A DNA stretch of 64,000 bases from CBDFKF01 sp965248765 (GTDB lineage: Bacteria; Pseudomonadota; Alphaproteobacteria; VGEJ01): assembly GCA_965248765.1 (NCBI GenBank), contig CBDFKF010000002.1:248001-312000 (forward strand). Reading direction: 5' to 3'. Below are positions 53,893-61,806 of this stretch, in pieces. The notes under the pieces were generated by a model. It saw nothing but the letters and a program-made list of their open reading frames with translations. It had not been told where the DNA came from and did no database searches. Position 1 is the first letter of the stretch. Each line of letters starts with the position of its first letter. Both the position numbers and the translations under genes were made by a program.

Positions 53893-53951
53893 TGATCGGC
53901 GTGGAATATTGCCCCCCTATCGGTGGTAATCGGCGTCCAAAATTGACCCCC
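53893..53951 (+). repeat. repeated left-end motifs of an IS21-type element
   Basis: Two imperfect copies, TGATCGGCGTGGAATATTG at 53893-53911 plus C-run and TAATCGGCGTCCAAAATTG at 53927-53945 plus C-run, 34 bases apart. IS21 elements carry such multiple direct repeats at each end as transposase binding sites. The run of 11 C at 53947-53957 is unusually long. The matching right end of this copy was not found. Confidence 0.6.
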
Positions 53952-54011
53952 CCCCCCATGGTTTGTTCCCATGAACGCGCCTTGTCATTGGACGGACGAG
54001 GTGAGGGGGAG

Positions 54012-54893
54012 ATGCTGGTAGTGGAAACGATCGCACGGATCCGTCGGGATCATCTGGTGAGGGGCGTTCCGATCAAGACGATCGCCCGGGATTTGAGGGT
54101 TTCGAAGAACACGGTGCGCAAGGTGGTGCGGGGCGATGAGACCTCGTACAGCTACGAGCGCAAGATCCAGCCGATGCCGAAGCTTGGACCGTGGGTGGAT
54201 GAGCTCGAGCGCCAGCTGAAGGCCAACGAGAAGAAGGCGCGCCGGGATCGGCTGTCTCTGCTGCGGATTCATGAAGACCTTGCGTCTCTGGGCTATGAGG
54301 GCGGCTACGACGCGGTGCGCCGCTATGCCAGGGTCTGGCGGCGCCGGCACCGGCTGTTGTCGTCGTCCGAGGCCTATGTGCCGCTGATCTTCGATCCGGG
54401 CGAGGCCTACCAGTTCGACTGGAGCCACGAATACGCGGTGTTGTCGGGCACGACGACCAGGGTGAAGGCGGCGCACATGCGGCTGTGACACAGCCGCATG
54501 CAGCTGGTCCAGATCTTCCCGCGCGAGAGCCAGGAGATGGTGTTCGAGGCGCACGAGCGCGCGTTCCGCTTCTTCGGCGGGGTCTGCCGGCGCGGCATCT
54601 ACGACAACATGAAGACGGCGGTGAGCACGGTGTTCGTGGGCAAGAAGCGGGACTACAACCGCCGCTTCCAGGAGATGTGTACCCACCATCTGGTGGAGCC
54701 TGTGGCGTGCACGCCCGGGGCTGGCTGAGAGAAGGGGCAGGTCGAGAGACAGGTGGGTGAGGTTCGCGGCCGCCTGTTCGTGCCCAGCCCGCGGGGCCGC
54801 TCCTACGCCGAGATCAACGAGTGGCTCATGGATCGGTGCATCGAGGACGCCAGGAAGCATCCGCATCCGACGATCCCGGGCAAGACGGTGTAG
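54012..54893 (+). pseudogene. istA: IS21 family transposase IstA remnant (three nonsense codons, C-terminus missing)
   Basis: The frame from 54012 (MLVVETIARIRRDHLVRGVP, HTH region IKTIARDLRVSKNTVRKVVR, catalytic core start FDPGEAYQFDWSHEYAVLSG) is stopped at 54486 by TGA where the family has Cys (MRLCHSRM). It resumes in the same frame (LVQIFPRESQEMVFEAHERA, GVCRRGIYDNMKTAVSTVFV), meets TGA at 54726 where the family has Trp (CTPGAG-W-EKGQVE), resumes (VRGRLFVPSPRGRSYAEINE), and meets TAG at 54891 where KTVW is expected. Nothing IstA-like follows, so about the last 130 residues are gone. No istB adjoins this copy. Confidence 0.85.
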
Positions 54894-55671
54894 GCTAACA
54901 GTAAAAGTCGAAGGAGTGAGTCAACGATTTGGGGCGGGTGCGGATTGGCGCAAGTCGATTGTGGTGGTGGTGTGCTGATGTAAGAGACGGAGGCATGAGG
55001 GGGCTCAGTTGCGATCTGGGAAGTAAAGCGTATGTCTGAGATCATGGAACTGTCTTGGCGGAGGGGTTGCGGTGGATATGCGTTTGGATAGAGGCCATAA
55101 GGTGGTGAGTTGGATCGACGTATCCGGATGGGGCGGTGTTACCTATATTATATGGACTCTTGCAGGTGATAAGGGCCAGAATGCGGTTCCGCCGGGGGGT
55201 GTCAGGCCGGGCTGCAAGGTCCCCGGGGCGCCCTCATGAGCCGCCGGCCGGCGGAGCGCCGCACCCAGCACGCGGTGATGGCGACTGCGAGCGAATGGGC
55301 GCGCATTCGCGAACTGGCGGCGGACGCGGGGACGGCGAGCGCGAGGGCCAGCAGCAGCGCCGGCAGGACGAGGAGCAGCAGCGCCGGCAGGACGAGGAGC
55401 AGGAGCGCCGGCAGGACGAGGAGCAGGAGGCGCCTTGCCGCGCGGGTCACGAGGCCTCCGCGCCGGCCGCGCCGGCCGCTCCGGCGAGCATTTGGCGACA
55501 TCGCCTCACTCCGCCTGGCTCGGAGCCAGGCGGGCGGCGAGGCGTTCGCGCTCGGCGACCGCCAGCCCTCGTCGGTATCTTCCGCACCGGCCTTGAAGGC
55601 CGCGTGGCCGCCCTCGGTCACGGCTGTTAACGGCGGAGGAATAATTCACCACGCGGAGCGGCTGGGCGGTC
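54894..55671. other. remnant region between two IS21 copies, with doubtful small frames
   Basis: About 780 bases, more AT-rich in its first third. A possible 53-residue frame starts at 55079 (ATG) and its TGA overlaps an ATG at 55236 (ATGA). The second frame opens SRRPAERRTQHAVMATASEW then ARIRELAADAG, which reminds me of the N-terminus of small ribbon-helix-helix mobilisation proteins, but it degenerates into the tandem repeat and I cannot confirm a family. Nothing else is recognisable. Confidence 0.3.
55356..55427. repeat. three tandem copies of a 24-bp unit
   Basis: Units at 55356-55379, 55380-55403 and 55404-55427, each beginning AGCGCCGGCAGGACGAGGAG and differing only in the last base (C, G, G). 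Being a multiple of three, the repeat keeps all frames open: one plus frame gives repeated Gln-Arg-Arg-Gln-Asp-Glu-Glu, and the minus frame a repeated Leu-rich stretch. Probably slippage inside a once coding, charged coiled-coil segment. Confidence 0.85.
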
Positions 55672-55735
55672 CGGTCGCGGCGGCGCAAAATTGCGCCACC
55701 TATAGCCCCTTGTCGGTTGTGGTGAGGGGCAGGAG

Positions 55736-56266
55736 ATGTACGGCGTGGAGCTCTATGCGGCAGTTCGTCTGGCGGTTGTCGACGAGGGTCTGAGCCATCA
55801 CGAGGCGGGCCGTCGGTTCGGCATCGACCGCCGGACGGTGAAGAAGATGCTGAGCTATTCGGCGCCGCCGGGCTACCGGCGGACCAAGCCGGTCCGGCGG
55901 CCCAAGCTGGATGGGTTCACCGGCATCGTCGACGCGATCCTGGAGGCGGACACGGATCCGGACGTGCCGCGCAAGCAGCGCCACACGGCGCACCGGATCG
56001 GGCCGCACGGCAAGCGCGAATACATCCAGGTGCTGCGCCTGCACGAAGACTTCCCGGAACCGCAGGTGGCGGCCGCGGTGCGCGACGCGGTGAAGCGCCG
56101 CCTGATCGGCTTCGACGCCGTCAAGCACCTGCTGCTGGCCCGCATCGAGAGGCGGCCCGTGCATCTCGACCTGTCGCGCTATCCGCACCTGCCCCAGCCC
56201 TTCGTCGCCGCCACGCGGAGCGCCGACTACGCCACCCCGCTGGCCGGTGGGGCCGGCCATGGTTGA
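55736..56266 (+). CDS. istA: IstA mini-protein: N- and C-terminal parts fused in frame, catalytic core deleted
   Basis: 176 residues. Residues 1-88 are an IstA N-terminus with a helix-turn-helix (GLSHHEAGRRFGIDRRTVKK, MLSYSAPPGYRRTKPVRRPK). From residue 89 the text jumps to the IstA C-terminus (KREYIQVLRLHEDFPEPQVA, LIGFDAVKHLLLARIERRPV). Full IstA proteins are about 500 residues, so some 300 residues including the DDE integrase core are missing, with the junction near 56000. The deletion is in frame and the DNA-binding part remains, so a protein could be made. It overlaps istB by eight bases, as in intact elements. Confidence 0.85.
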   Translation: MYGVELYAAVRLAVVDEGLSHHEAGRRFGIDRRTVKKMLSYSAPPGYRRTKPVRRPKLDGFTGIVDAILEADTDPDVPRKQRHTAHRIGPHGKREYIQVLRLHEDFPEPQVAAAVRDAVKRRLIGFDAVKHLLLARIERRPVHLDLSRYPHLPQPFVAATRSADYATPLAGGAGHG

Positions 56267-57023
56267 GGCCCCCCGCATCCTGCTCGAACATCACCTGAAG
56301 AGGCTGAAGCTGCCGACCTTCCTGCGGGAATACGAGAAACTGGCGCGCCGGTGCGCGGCCGAGGGCCTGGATCATGTGCGGTTCCTGGCCCGGCTGGTGG
56401 AGATGGAGCTGATCGACCGCGAGCGCCGCCTCGTCGAGCGGCTTATCAAGCAGGCCGGGTTCCCTGTCGTCAAACAGCTTGAGAGCTTCGATTTCAAGGC
56501 GATCCCGGCGCTCAACAAGATGCTGGTGCTGGATCTCGCGCGCGGCGAGTATATCGCGCGCCGCGAGAACCTAATCCTGCTCGGCCCGAGCGGCGTCGGC
56601 AAGACCCATGTCGCTCTCGCCCTCGGCCTCGCCGCCTGCCACAAGGGCCTCGGCGTGCGCTTCGCCACAGCCTCCCATCTGGTCCACGAGCTGATCGAGG
56701 CGCGCGACGAGAAGAGGCTGCTCCGCCTCCAGGCCCAGCTCGCCAGGGTCAATCTCCTGATCGTCGACGAGCTCGGCTACGGGCCCCTGTCGCAGACCAG
56801 AAGCGAGCTGCTGTTCGACGTCTTCAGCCGGCACTACGAGAACGGCGCCACCATCGTGACCTCAAACCTGCCCTTCCAGGAATGGACGACGGTGTTCGCC
56901 AGCGAGCGCCTCACCGGCGCGCTGCTCGACCGCATCACCCACCATGGCCATATCCTGGAGATCAACGGCGAGAGCTACCGCCTCAAGCAGAGCCGGTCAC
57001 GACGCCGGCAACCGTCCGAATAA
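56259..57023 (+). CDS. istB: IS21 family helper ATPase IstB
   Basis: 254 residues from the ATG at 56259, overlapping the istA stop. ILLEHHLKRLKLPTFLREYE at the N-terminus, Walker A LILLGPSGVGKTHVALALGL, Walker B NLLIVDELGYGPLSQTRSEL, sensor region ATIVTSNLPFQEWTTVFASE and RLTGALLDRITHHGHILEIN, ESYRLKQS at the end. All AAA+ motifs are intact and the length is normal. IstB is a DnaA/DnaC-like ATPase that assembles on target DNA and recruits IstA; with no full IstA here it cannot transpose this copy unless one is supplied elsewhere. Confidence 0.94.
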   Translation: MVEAPRILLEHHLKRLKLPTFLREYEKLARRCAAEGLDHVRFLARLVEMELIDRERRLVERLIKQAGFPVVKQLESFDFKAIPALNKMLVLDLARGEYIARRENLILLGPSGVGKTHVALALGLAACHKGLGVRFATASHLVHELIEARDEKRLLRLQAQLARVNLLIVDELGYGPLSQTRSELLFDVFSRHYENGATIVTSNLPFQEWTTVFASERLTGALLDRITHHGHILEINGESYRLKQSRSRRRQPSE

Positions 57024-57029
57024 CCCCCC

Positions 57030-57079
57030 GCTTGTCCCCGTCGGCCCACAGCCCCCTCCCGTGGACTACGGGGACAAGC
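57030..57079. repeat. 12-bp perfect inverted repeat after istB
   Basis: GCTTGTCCCCGT at 57030-57041 pairs with ACGGGGACAAGC at 57068-57079 across a 26-base spacer. It lies 7 bases past the istB stop and inside the element. It may be a weak terminator that lacks a T-run, or part of the right-end structure. Confidence 0.6.
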
Positions 57080-57134
57080 TACCACCCAGCCCGCAGTACA
57101 TTTTTACGACGCCGTTGACACCGGGGGGATGCCA

Positions 57135-57603
57135 ATGACACCAGAACAGCTCCGCGACATCTTGAAAGGCCACATGCGTTTCGTAAGGCGCGTGCAAGGG
57201 GGAAAGCGTGCTGATTTGCGAGGTCAAGACCTGTCCGGGCTCAAGCTTCCCGGCATCAACCTCGAACACGCGATACTAGCCGGGATCAACCTGAGCCAAT
57301 GTGTGCTCACCGGGGCGAACTTCGGCTTTACGGATTTGTTCGGCGCCAATTTCGAGGGTGCCGACATCTCGGAAGCTAATTTTCTACGCGCGGACCTGAG
57401 GGGCGCGAAATTCCTCGGGGCGAACATGAAGCAAGCGGTCTTGGAAGATGCCGACTTGCGGCCCGGATCTCTGATTGCGGCTGAGACACACAAAAACAGG
57501 GCAGACCTGGCCGACGACGCTGACCGGCGCCGACCTCACCGATGTCGATACCACCAACGTCGACCTGCGCGAAGTGGTGATGACGGACCAGGCCGGCACG
57601 TGA
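57135..57603 (+). pseudogene. pentapeptide-repeat protein, frameshifted in an A5 run
   Basis: From the ATG at 57135 the N-terminus (MTPEQLRDILKGHMRFVRRV) leads into about 12 pentapeptide repeats of the A(D/N)LxX type (ADLRGQDLSGLKLPGINLEH, TGANFGFTDLFGANFEGADI, SEANFLRADLRGAKFLGANM). The frame is lost in AAAAA at 57492-57496 (reading ETHKNRADLADDAD); with four A it continues THKTGQTWPTTLTGADLTDV and ends DLREVVMTDQAGT at the TGA at 57601, which restores the repeat pattern. Restored length is 155 residues. Pentapeptide proteins form a right-handed beta-helix; roles vary. It starts 15 bases beyond the IS right end. Confidence 0.82.
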
Positions 57604-58031
57604 TCGCAAGAGGGCATGCGGCAAACAGGTCGGTGATGCCAGCGATGTTCGGGTTGGGTCTTGAACTGCCGTCAATAGTCTACTGAGCAAGGTCCGCTTG
57701 CGGAGTGGAGCGGACCAAAGTCGGGCCAAAGCGGACACCAGAAACGGCGTTTGAGAATTCTCGTGTAGAGCGCACGTCGCTGCGATCTTGCCACCGCACG
57801 TCATGTCGGCGGGGGCTCGGACAAAGTGGCTGACGCGTTGATGCAGGTTCTTTTTGTTGAGGAGAGACGCCGAGCGCTGGCGGCGGACCGGCCGTGACCA
57901 TCAAGTCCGGAAATCCCCGAAGGACGGCCAGTCTTTCTCTTTTTGGCACCCCAATGGTCACCGAACAGCGTGCGATCGAACCGTTTAGTGACTGGGACTG
58001 GCTCTAGCTCACGACAGCGGCCGTACAATCG
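57604..58031. other. non-coding region with GTCCGC-type hairpin
   Basis: About 430 bases without a recognisable gene. It contains a hairpin with GGTCCGCT at 57691-57698 and AGCGGACC at 57709-57716, related to those at 53470-53497 and 53804-53832, followed by AAAGCGGACACC. Short open frames on both strands show no domain. Confidence 0.5.
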
Positions 58032-58107
58032 TATATGTAGTGTATCGGCGTACATGTAGTGTATCGGCGTTCATGTAGTGTATCGGCGTATATGTAGTGT
58101 AGCGGCG
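58032..58107 (+). repeat. four tandem 19-bp repeats directly upstream of ppk
   Basis: Units at 58032-58050, 58051-58069, 58070-58088 and 58089-58107. Consensus TATATGTAGTGTATCGGCG; copies differ at positions 2 and 3 and at one base of the last copy (AGCGGCG for ATCGGCG). The array ends 35 bases before the ppk start codon, so it is probably inside or next to the promoter. The core TGTAGTG is in all four. It is not a match to the Pho box I know (two CTGTCAT-type repeats at 11-bp spacing). Confidence 0.9.
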
Positions 58108-58142
58108 CCTGCCGAAAGTGAGCGCAAGAGCGGAGACCGCCG

Positions 58143-60299
58143 TTGAGTGATACCGCCGAGACTCGGCCCGTTCAGGACGACGAGCCATCGATCTCGACCT
58201 CGCCGGCGCGTTTCATCAACCGCGAGCTGAGTTGGCTTCGCTTCGATGAGCGCGTAATCGGGGAGGCCAACAACGACGCCTATCCCCTGCTCGAGCGGTT
58301 GCGATTCCTATCGATCGCGGCTGGCAACCTCGAGCGGTTTTTCATGGTGCGCGTCGCCGGACTGGTCGGTCAGGTGCGGGCCCGCGTGGACGATCCGAGC
58401 GAGGATGGGATGTCACCGCGCGAGCAGCTCGCGGAGATCCATGCGGTGACCGAACAGCTGATGGCGTCGCAGCAGACGTGCTGGCGCGAGCTGCGAAAGG
58501 AACTCGGCCGGGACGGTGTCAGCGTCGTCCGGCGCGACGATCTCAGCGACGACGAAGTCTCTTGGCTCGAAAGCCGGTTCGAATCCGACTATCTGCCGGT
58601 TCTGACCCCGCTCGCCATCGACCCAGCGCACCCGTTCCCCTTCATCCCCAATTTTGGCTTTGGGATCGTGTTGCAGCTCGAGCGGCGCTCGGACTCGAAG
58701 CTTGTGAGCGCTGTCGTTCTCCTGTCGCACAAGATCAAACGCTTCATCAGGCTGCCCGGACCCGAGATGCGCTACATCTCGCTCGAGAACATGGTGCAGC
58801 TGTTCCTCGACACACTGTTCCCGGGCTACGAGATCCATGGCCAGGGTCTGTTCCGGTTGCTCCGCGATAGCGACGTCGAAATCGAGGAGGAGGCGGAGGA
58901 TCTCGTCCGCGTGTTCGAGACCGTGCTGAAACGCCGCCGGCGCGGTGACGTCATTCGATTGCAGATCGACGCCGAGATGCCCGACGAGCTGCGCCGATTC
59001 CTGGCCGAGAAACTCGAGTACAGCTATCAGGAGCTGACGCTTGTCGACGGTCTTTTGGGCTTGGTCGACACGGGCGAATTGATCGTCGATGAGCGGCCTG
59101 ATTTGCAGTTTTCACCCCACCGCGGACGTTTCCCAGGCCGTATCGGCGATCATGGCAATAACTCCTTTGCGGCCATCCGCGAGAAGGACATCATCGTTCA
59201 CCATCCGTTCGAGACATTCGATGTGGTGGTGCAATTCATCCGCCAGGCGGCCGAGGACCCCGATGTTCTGGCCATCAAGCTGACGCTCTATCGGACTAGC
59301 GATGATTCGCCCATCGTCAGGGCGTTGGTCGAGGCGGCCGAGGCGGGCAAGCCGGTAACGGCGCTGGTCGAGCTCAAGGCGCGTTTCGATGAAGAAGCCA
59401 ACATCCGCTGGGCGCGCCAGCTCGAACGGGCCGGCGTTCAGGTCGTCTACGGCGTGATCGGCCTCAAAACCCACGCCAAGGTTCTGCTGGTGGTGCGCCG
59501 CGAGCACAGCGGCATCCGCACCTACGTACACTTCGCAACCGGCAACTATCATCCGGTGACCGCGAAGACATACACCGATCTCTCGTTTTTCACGTGCAAT
59601 CCAGCGCTGTGCCGCGATGCCACCTACGTTTTCAACTACATGACCGGCTATTGCGAACGCGAGAGCTTCGAAAAGCTCGCGGTCTCGCCGCTCAATCTAC
59701 GCGATGGCGTCCTCGGCCTCATCCACGAGGAGACCGCGCACGCGCAGGCGGGCCGGCCCGCCGCCATCTGGGCAAAGCTCAACGCATTGGTCGATCCCGC
59801 TACCATCGATGCCCTGTACGAGGCCTCGCAGGCCGGTGTGTCGATCGAGCTGGTCGTGCGCGGCATCTGTTGTTTGCGGCCGGGCGTTCCCGGTCTCTCT
59901 GAGAACATCCGCGTCAAGAGCATCATCGGTCGGTTCCTCGAACATGCCCGAATCATCTGCTTTGGCGCCGGCCACGGTCTGCCCTCTCCACAGGCCAAGG
60001 TGTTCATCAGCTCAGCAGATTGGATGCCGCGCAACTTCGATTGGCGGGTGGAGATGCTGGTGCCAATCGAGAACCCGACCGTGCATGAGCAGGTTCTCGA
60101 CCAGATCATGGTCGCCAATCTCAAGGACAATCAGCAATCCTGGAGCCTCCTTGCGGACGGCGGCTACGAGCGCCTTCGGACCGATGAGCCGCCGTTCAGC
60201 GCGCACACCTATTTTCTGACCAACCCGAGTCTCTCCGGACGCGGCAAAGAGCTGCCAGGGCCGGATCATGCGCCGCGGCTCGTCCTCAAGACCGTCTGA
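58143..60299 (+). CDS. ppk: polyphosphate kinase
   Basis: 718 residues from a TTG at 58143 (GGAGA 6 bases upstream). The N-terminal domain opens SPARFINRELSWLRFDERVI and NLERFFMVRVAGLVGQVRAR; the head domain and the two phospholipase D-like C-terminal domains follow (VYGVIGLKTHAKVLLVVRRE with the catalytic His, YVHFATGNYHPVTAKTYTDL, RVEMLVPIENPTVHEQVLDQ). It reversibly polymerises the terminal phosphate of ATP into polyphosphate at the inner membrane. ppx follows, as usual. Confidence 0.96.
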   Translation: MSDTAETRPVQDDEPSISTSPARFINRELSWLRFDERVIGEANNDAYPLLERLRFLSIAAGNLERFFMVRVAGLVGQVRARVDDPSEDGMSPREQLAEIHAVTEQLMASQQTCWRELRKELGRDGVSVVRRDDLSDDEVSWLESRFESDYLPVLTPLAIDPAHPFPFIPNFGFGIVLQLERRSDSKLVSAVVLLSHKIKRFIRLPGPEMRYISLENMVQLFLDTLFPGYEIHGQGLFRLLRDSDVEIEEEAEDLVRVFETVLKRRRRGDVIRLQIDAEMPDELRRFLAEKLEYSYQELTLVDGLLGLVDTGELIVDERPDLQFSPHRGRFPGRIGDHGNNSFAAIREKDIIVHHPFETFDVVVQFIRQAAEDPDVLAIKLTLYRTSDDSPIVRALVEAAEAGKPVTALVELKARFDEEANIRWARQLERAGVQVVYGVIGLKTHAKVLLVVRREHSGIRTYVHFATGNYHPVTAKTYTDLSFFTCNPALCRDATYVFNYMTGYCERESFEKLAVSPLNLRDGVLGLIHEETAHAQAGRPAAIWAKLNALVDPATIDALYEASQAGVSIELVVRGICCLRPGVPGLSENIRVKSIIGRFLEHARIICFGAGHGLPSPQAKVFISSADWMPRNFDWRVEMLVPIENPTVHEQVLDQIMVANLKDNQQSWSLLADGGYERLRTDEPPFSAHTYFLTNPSLSGRGKELPGPDHAPRLVLKTV

Positions 60300-60321
60300 G
60301 CCCGACCCAAAAGCCTCGAGC

Positions 60322-61797
60322 GTGCCGGTTTCGCACGCGGTGGGCGCGCCGCTTGCGGTCATCGACGTCGGCTCAAACACGGTTCGATTGGTTGTATTCG
60401 ATGAGTTGCGCCGCGCACCGCATCGGCTGATCAACGAGAAGGTATCGTGCCGGCTCGGCCGTGACATCGGCTCGACCGGGCGTCTCTATCGGCCCGCCGT
60501 TGACAAGGCCATCGCCGCGGTTGTTCGGTTCGTCGAGCGAGCCCGCGGTATCGGCGCGTCATCGCTGCAAATCGTCGCCACGGCGGCAATCCGGGACGCG
60601 GCCGATGGTCCAGACTTCGTCGCCGCAATGGAGGGGCGCGTCGGACACCCTGTCGCCGTCGTCGACGGCGCCCGGGAAGCGACACTCTGCGCCGCGGGTC
60701 TTCTTTTCGGGATACCCGGCGCTGACGGGCTGGTAGCGGACCTCGGCGGCGGGAGCTTAGAGCTCGTGCGCCTTCGGCGCGGCGCCATCGCCGAGTCGGC
60801 GACCCTACCGCTCGGCTCGCTCAGGCTTGCCGGTGTAGCGCCCAGCGACCTGCGGCCTCGGATAAACGCGGTGCTGGATACGGTCCCGTGGCTCACGGCG
60901 TGCGGCGATTGCGTTCTCTACGCCGTCGGGGGCGGCCTGCGATCGCTGGCCCGCGGCCACATGGAAGAGACGGGCTATCCGCTGCGCATCGTGGATCGCT
61001 ACACCATGTCGGTTGCGGACATGAGCGCGATGTTGCGCCTCGTCGGCGACAAGGTCGCGGAGCCTAAGCGCCTGGCCGGCGTCCCTAAGGACCGGCGCGC
61101 CGCGGTGCCGCTGGTGGCCGCGGTGGTCGAAGCGATCCTCGCTCGGTTCAGCCCGCGCGCCATCACGTTCTCCGCCCACGGCCTGCGTGAAGGCCTGCTC
61201 TATGAGCAGCTGCCGAGGCACCTGCGGCATCGGGATCCGTTGCTTGAATCCTGCGAGAAACTGGCCCGTCGCGAAGCCCCGCGCGCTGCCGTCGACACCG
61301 ATTTGTTCGATTGGATGGCGCCGTTATTTCCTGAGGAAGACGAGGCCGCACGGCGGCTGAGGCGCGCCGCGTGCGTGGTGAGCGAGATCGGCTGGTCGCT
61401 GCACCCCACGTATCGGCCGGCTGCCGCCATGTCGGCGGTACTCTACGCCCCGCTCGTCGGCATCGATCACCCCGGCCGCGCATTCCTCGGTCAGGTTCTG
61501 TTGGCGCGCTACGGCGGCGAAGAGAGCGATCCGGCGGAGGACGGCGCACGTTCGCTATTGGCGAGGGAGGGTGCGCAACGTGCCGCCGTCGTCGGTACCG
61601 CGTTGCGCCTGGGTTGGGAGTTGATAGGTGGCGCGGCAGGGCCTGCCGCCGCCACTCGGCTCGTGGTGGATGACCGCTCTCTGACCTTGTCACTCACCGA
61701 TGGCGCGCGCGACCTCGGCGGCGAGGCCGTGGAGGCGCGACTTGCGGAACTCGCCGCTCGTGCGAACCGGGCACCGCGGCTTGTCGTGGCGGCCTAA
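60322..61797 (+). CDS. ppx: exopolyphosphatase / GppA family phosphatase
   Basis: 491 residues if started at the GTG at 60322, 22 bases after the ppk stop; an ATG at 60268 inside ppk would add 18 residues. LAVIDVGSNTVRLVVFDELR is the ASKHA phosphate-1 motif, GASSLQIVATAAIRDAADGP and DGLVADLGGGSLELVRLRRG the phosphate-2 region; a longer C-terminal helical domain follows (ITFSAHGLREGLLYEQLPRH and HPTYRPAAAMSAVLYAPLVG). It degrades polyphosphate or pppGpp; paired with ppk it sets polyphosphate turnover. Confidence 0.94.
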   Translation: MPVSHAVGAPLAVIDVGSNTVRLVVFDELRRAPHRLINEKVSCRLGRDIGSTGRLYRPAVDKAIAAVVRFVERARGIGASSLQIVATAAIRDAADGPDFVAAMEGRVGHPVAVVDGAREATLCAAGLLFGIPGADGLVADLGGGSLELVRLRRGAIAESATLPLGSLRLAGVAPSDLRPRINAVLDTVPWLTACGDCVLYAVGGGLRSLARGHMEETGYPLRIVDRYTMSVADMSAMLRLVGDKVAEPKRLAGVPKDRRAAVPLVAAVVEAILARFSPRAITFSAHGLREGLLYEQLPRHLRHRDPLLESCEKLARREAPRAAVDTDLFDWMAPLFPEEDEAARRLRRAACVVSEIGWSLHPTYRPAAAMSAVLYAPLVGIDHPGRAFLGQVLLARYGGEESDPAEDGARSLLAREGAQRAAVVGTALRLGWELIGGAAGPAAATRLVVDDRSLTLSLTDGARDLGGEAVEARLAELAARANRAPRLVVAA

Positions 61798-61806
61798 CCG
61801 GGCGGA

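Larger units (their letters stand above)
55672..57120 (+). mobile_element. IS21 family element with internally deleted istA and intact istB
   Basis: Bounded approximately by a left-end motif near 55672-55700 (CGGTCGCGGCGGCGCAAAAT) and a right-end motif near 57096-57120, whose reverse complement reads TGTCAACGGCGTCGTAAAAA; the two share the pattern TC-x3-CGGCG-x2-G-x-AAAA. It carries a 176-residue core-deleted istA and istB. It is a different IS21 subtype from the remnant at 54012. Exact ends and target duplication could not be fixed by eye. Confidence 0.6.

Noticed and set aside
54486..54728. UGA recoding (selenocysteine or Trp) in the istA remnant
   Set aside because: A TAG also interrupts the frame, the C-terminus is absent, and no other gene in the window has an internal UGA.
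55202..55621. Minus-strand frame with a Leu-Leu-Val-Leu-Pro repeat resembling membrane segments
   Set aside because: The hydrophobic pattern is only the reverse reading of the 24-bp tandem repeat and no start or homologue supports it.
58032..58107. CRISPR-like array
   Set aside because: The 19-bp units are directly joined with no spacers.
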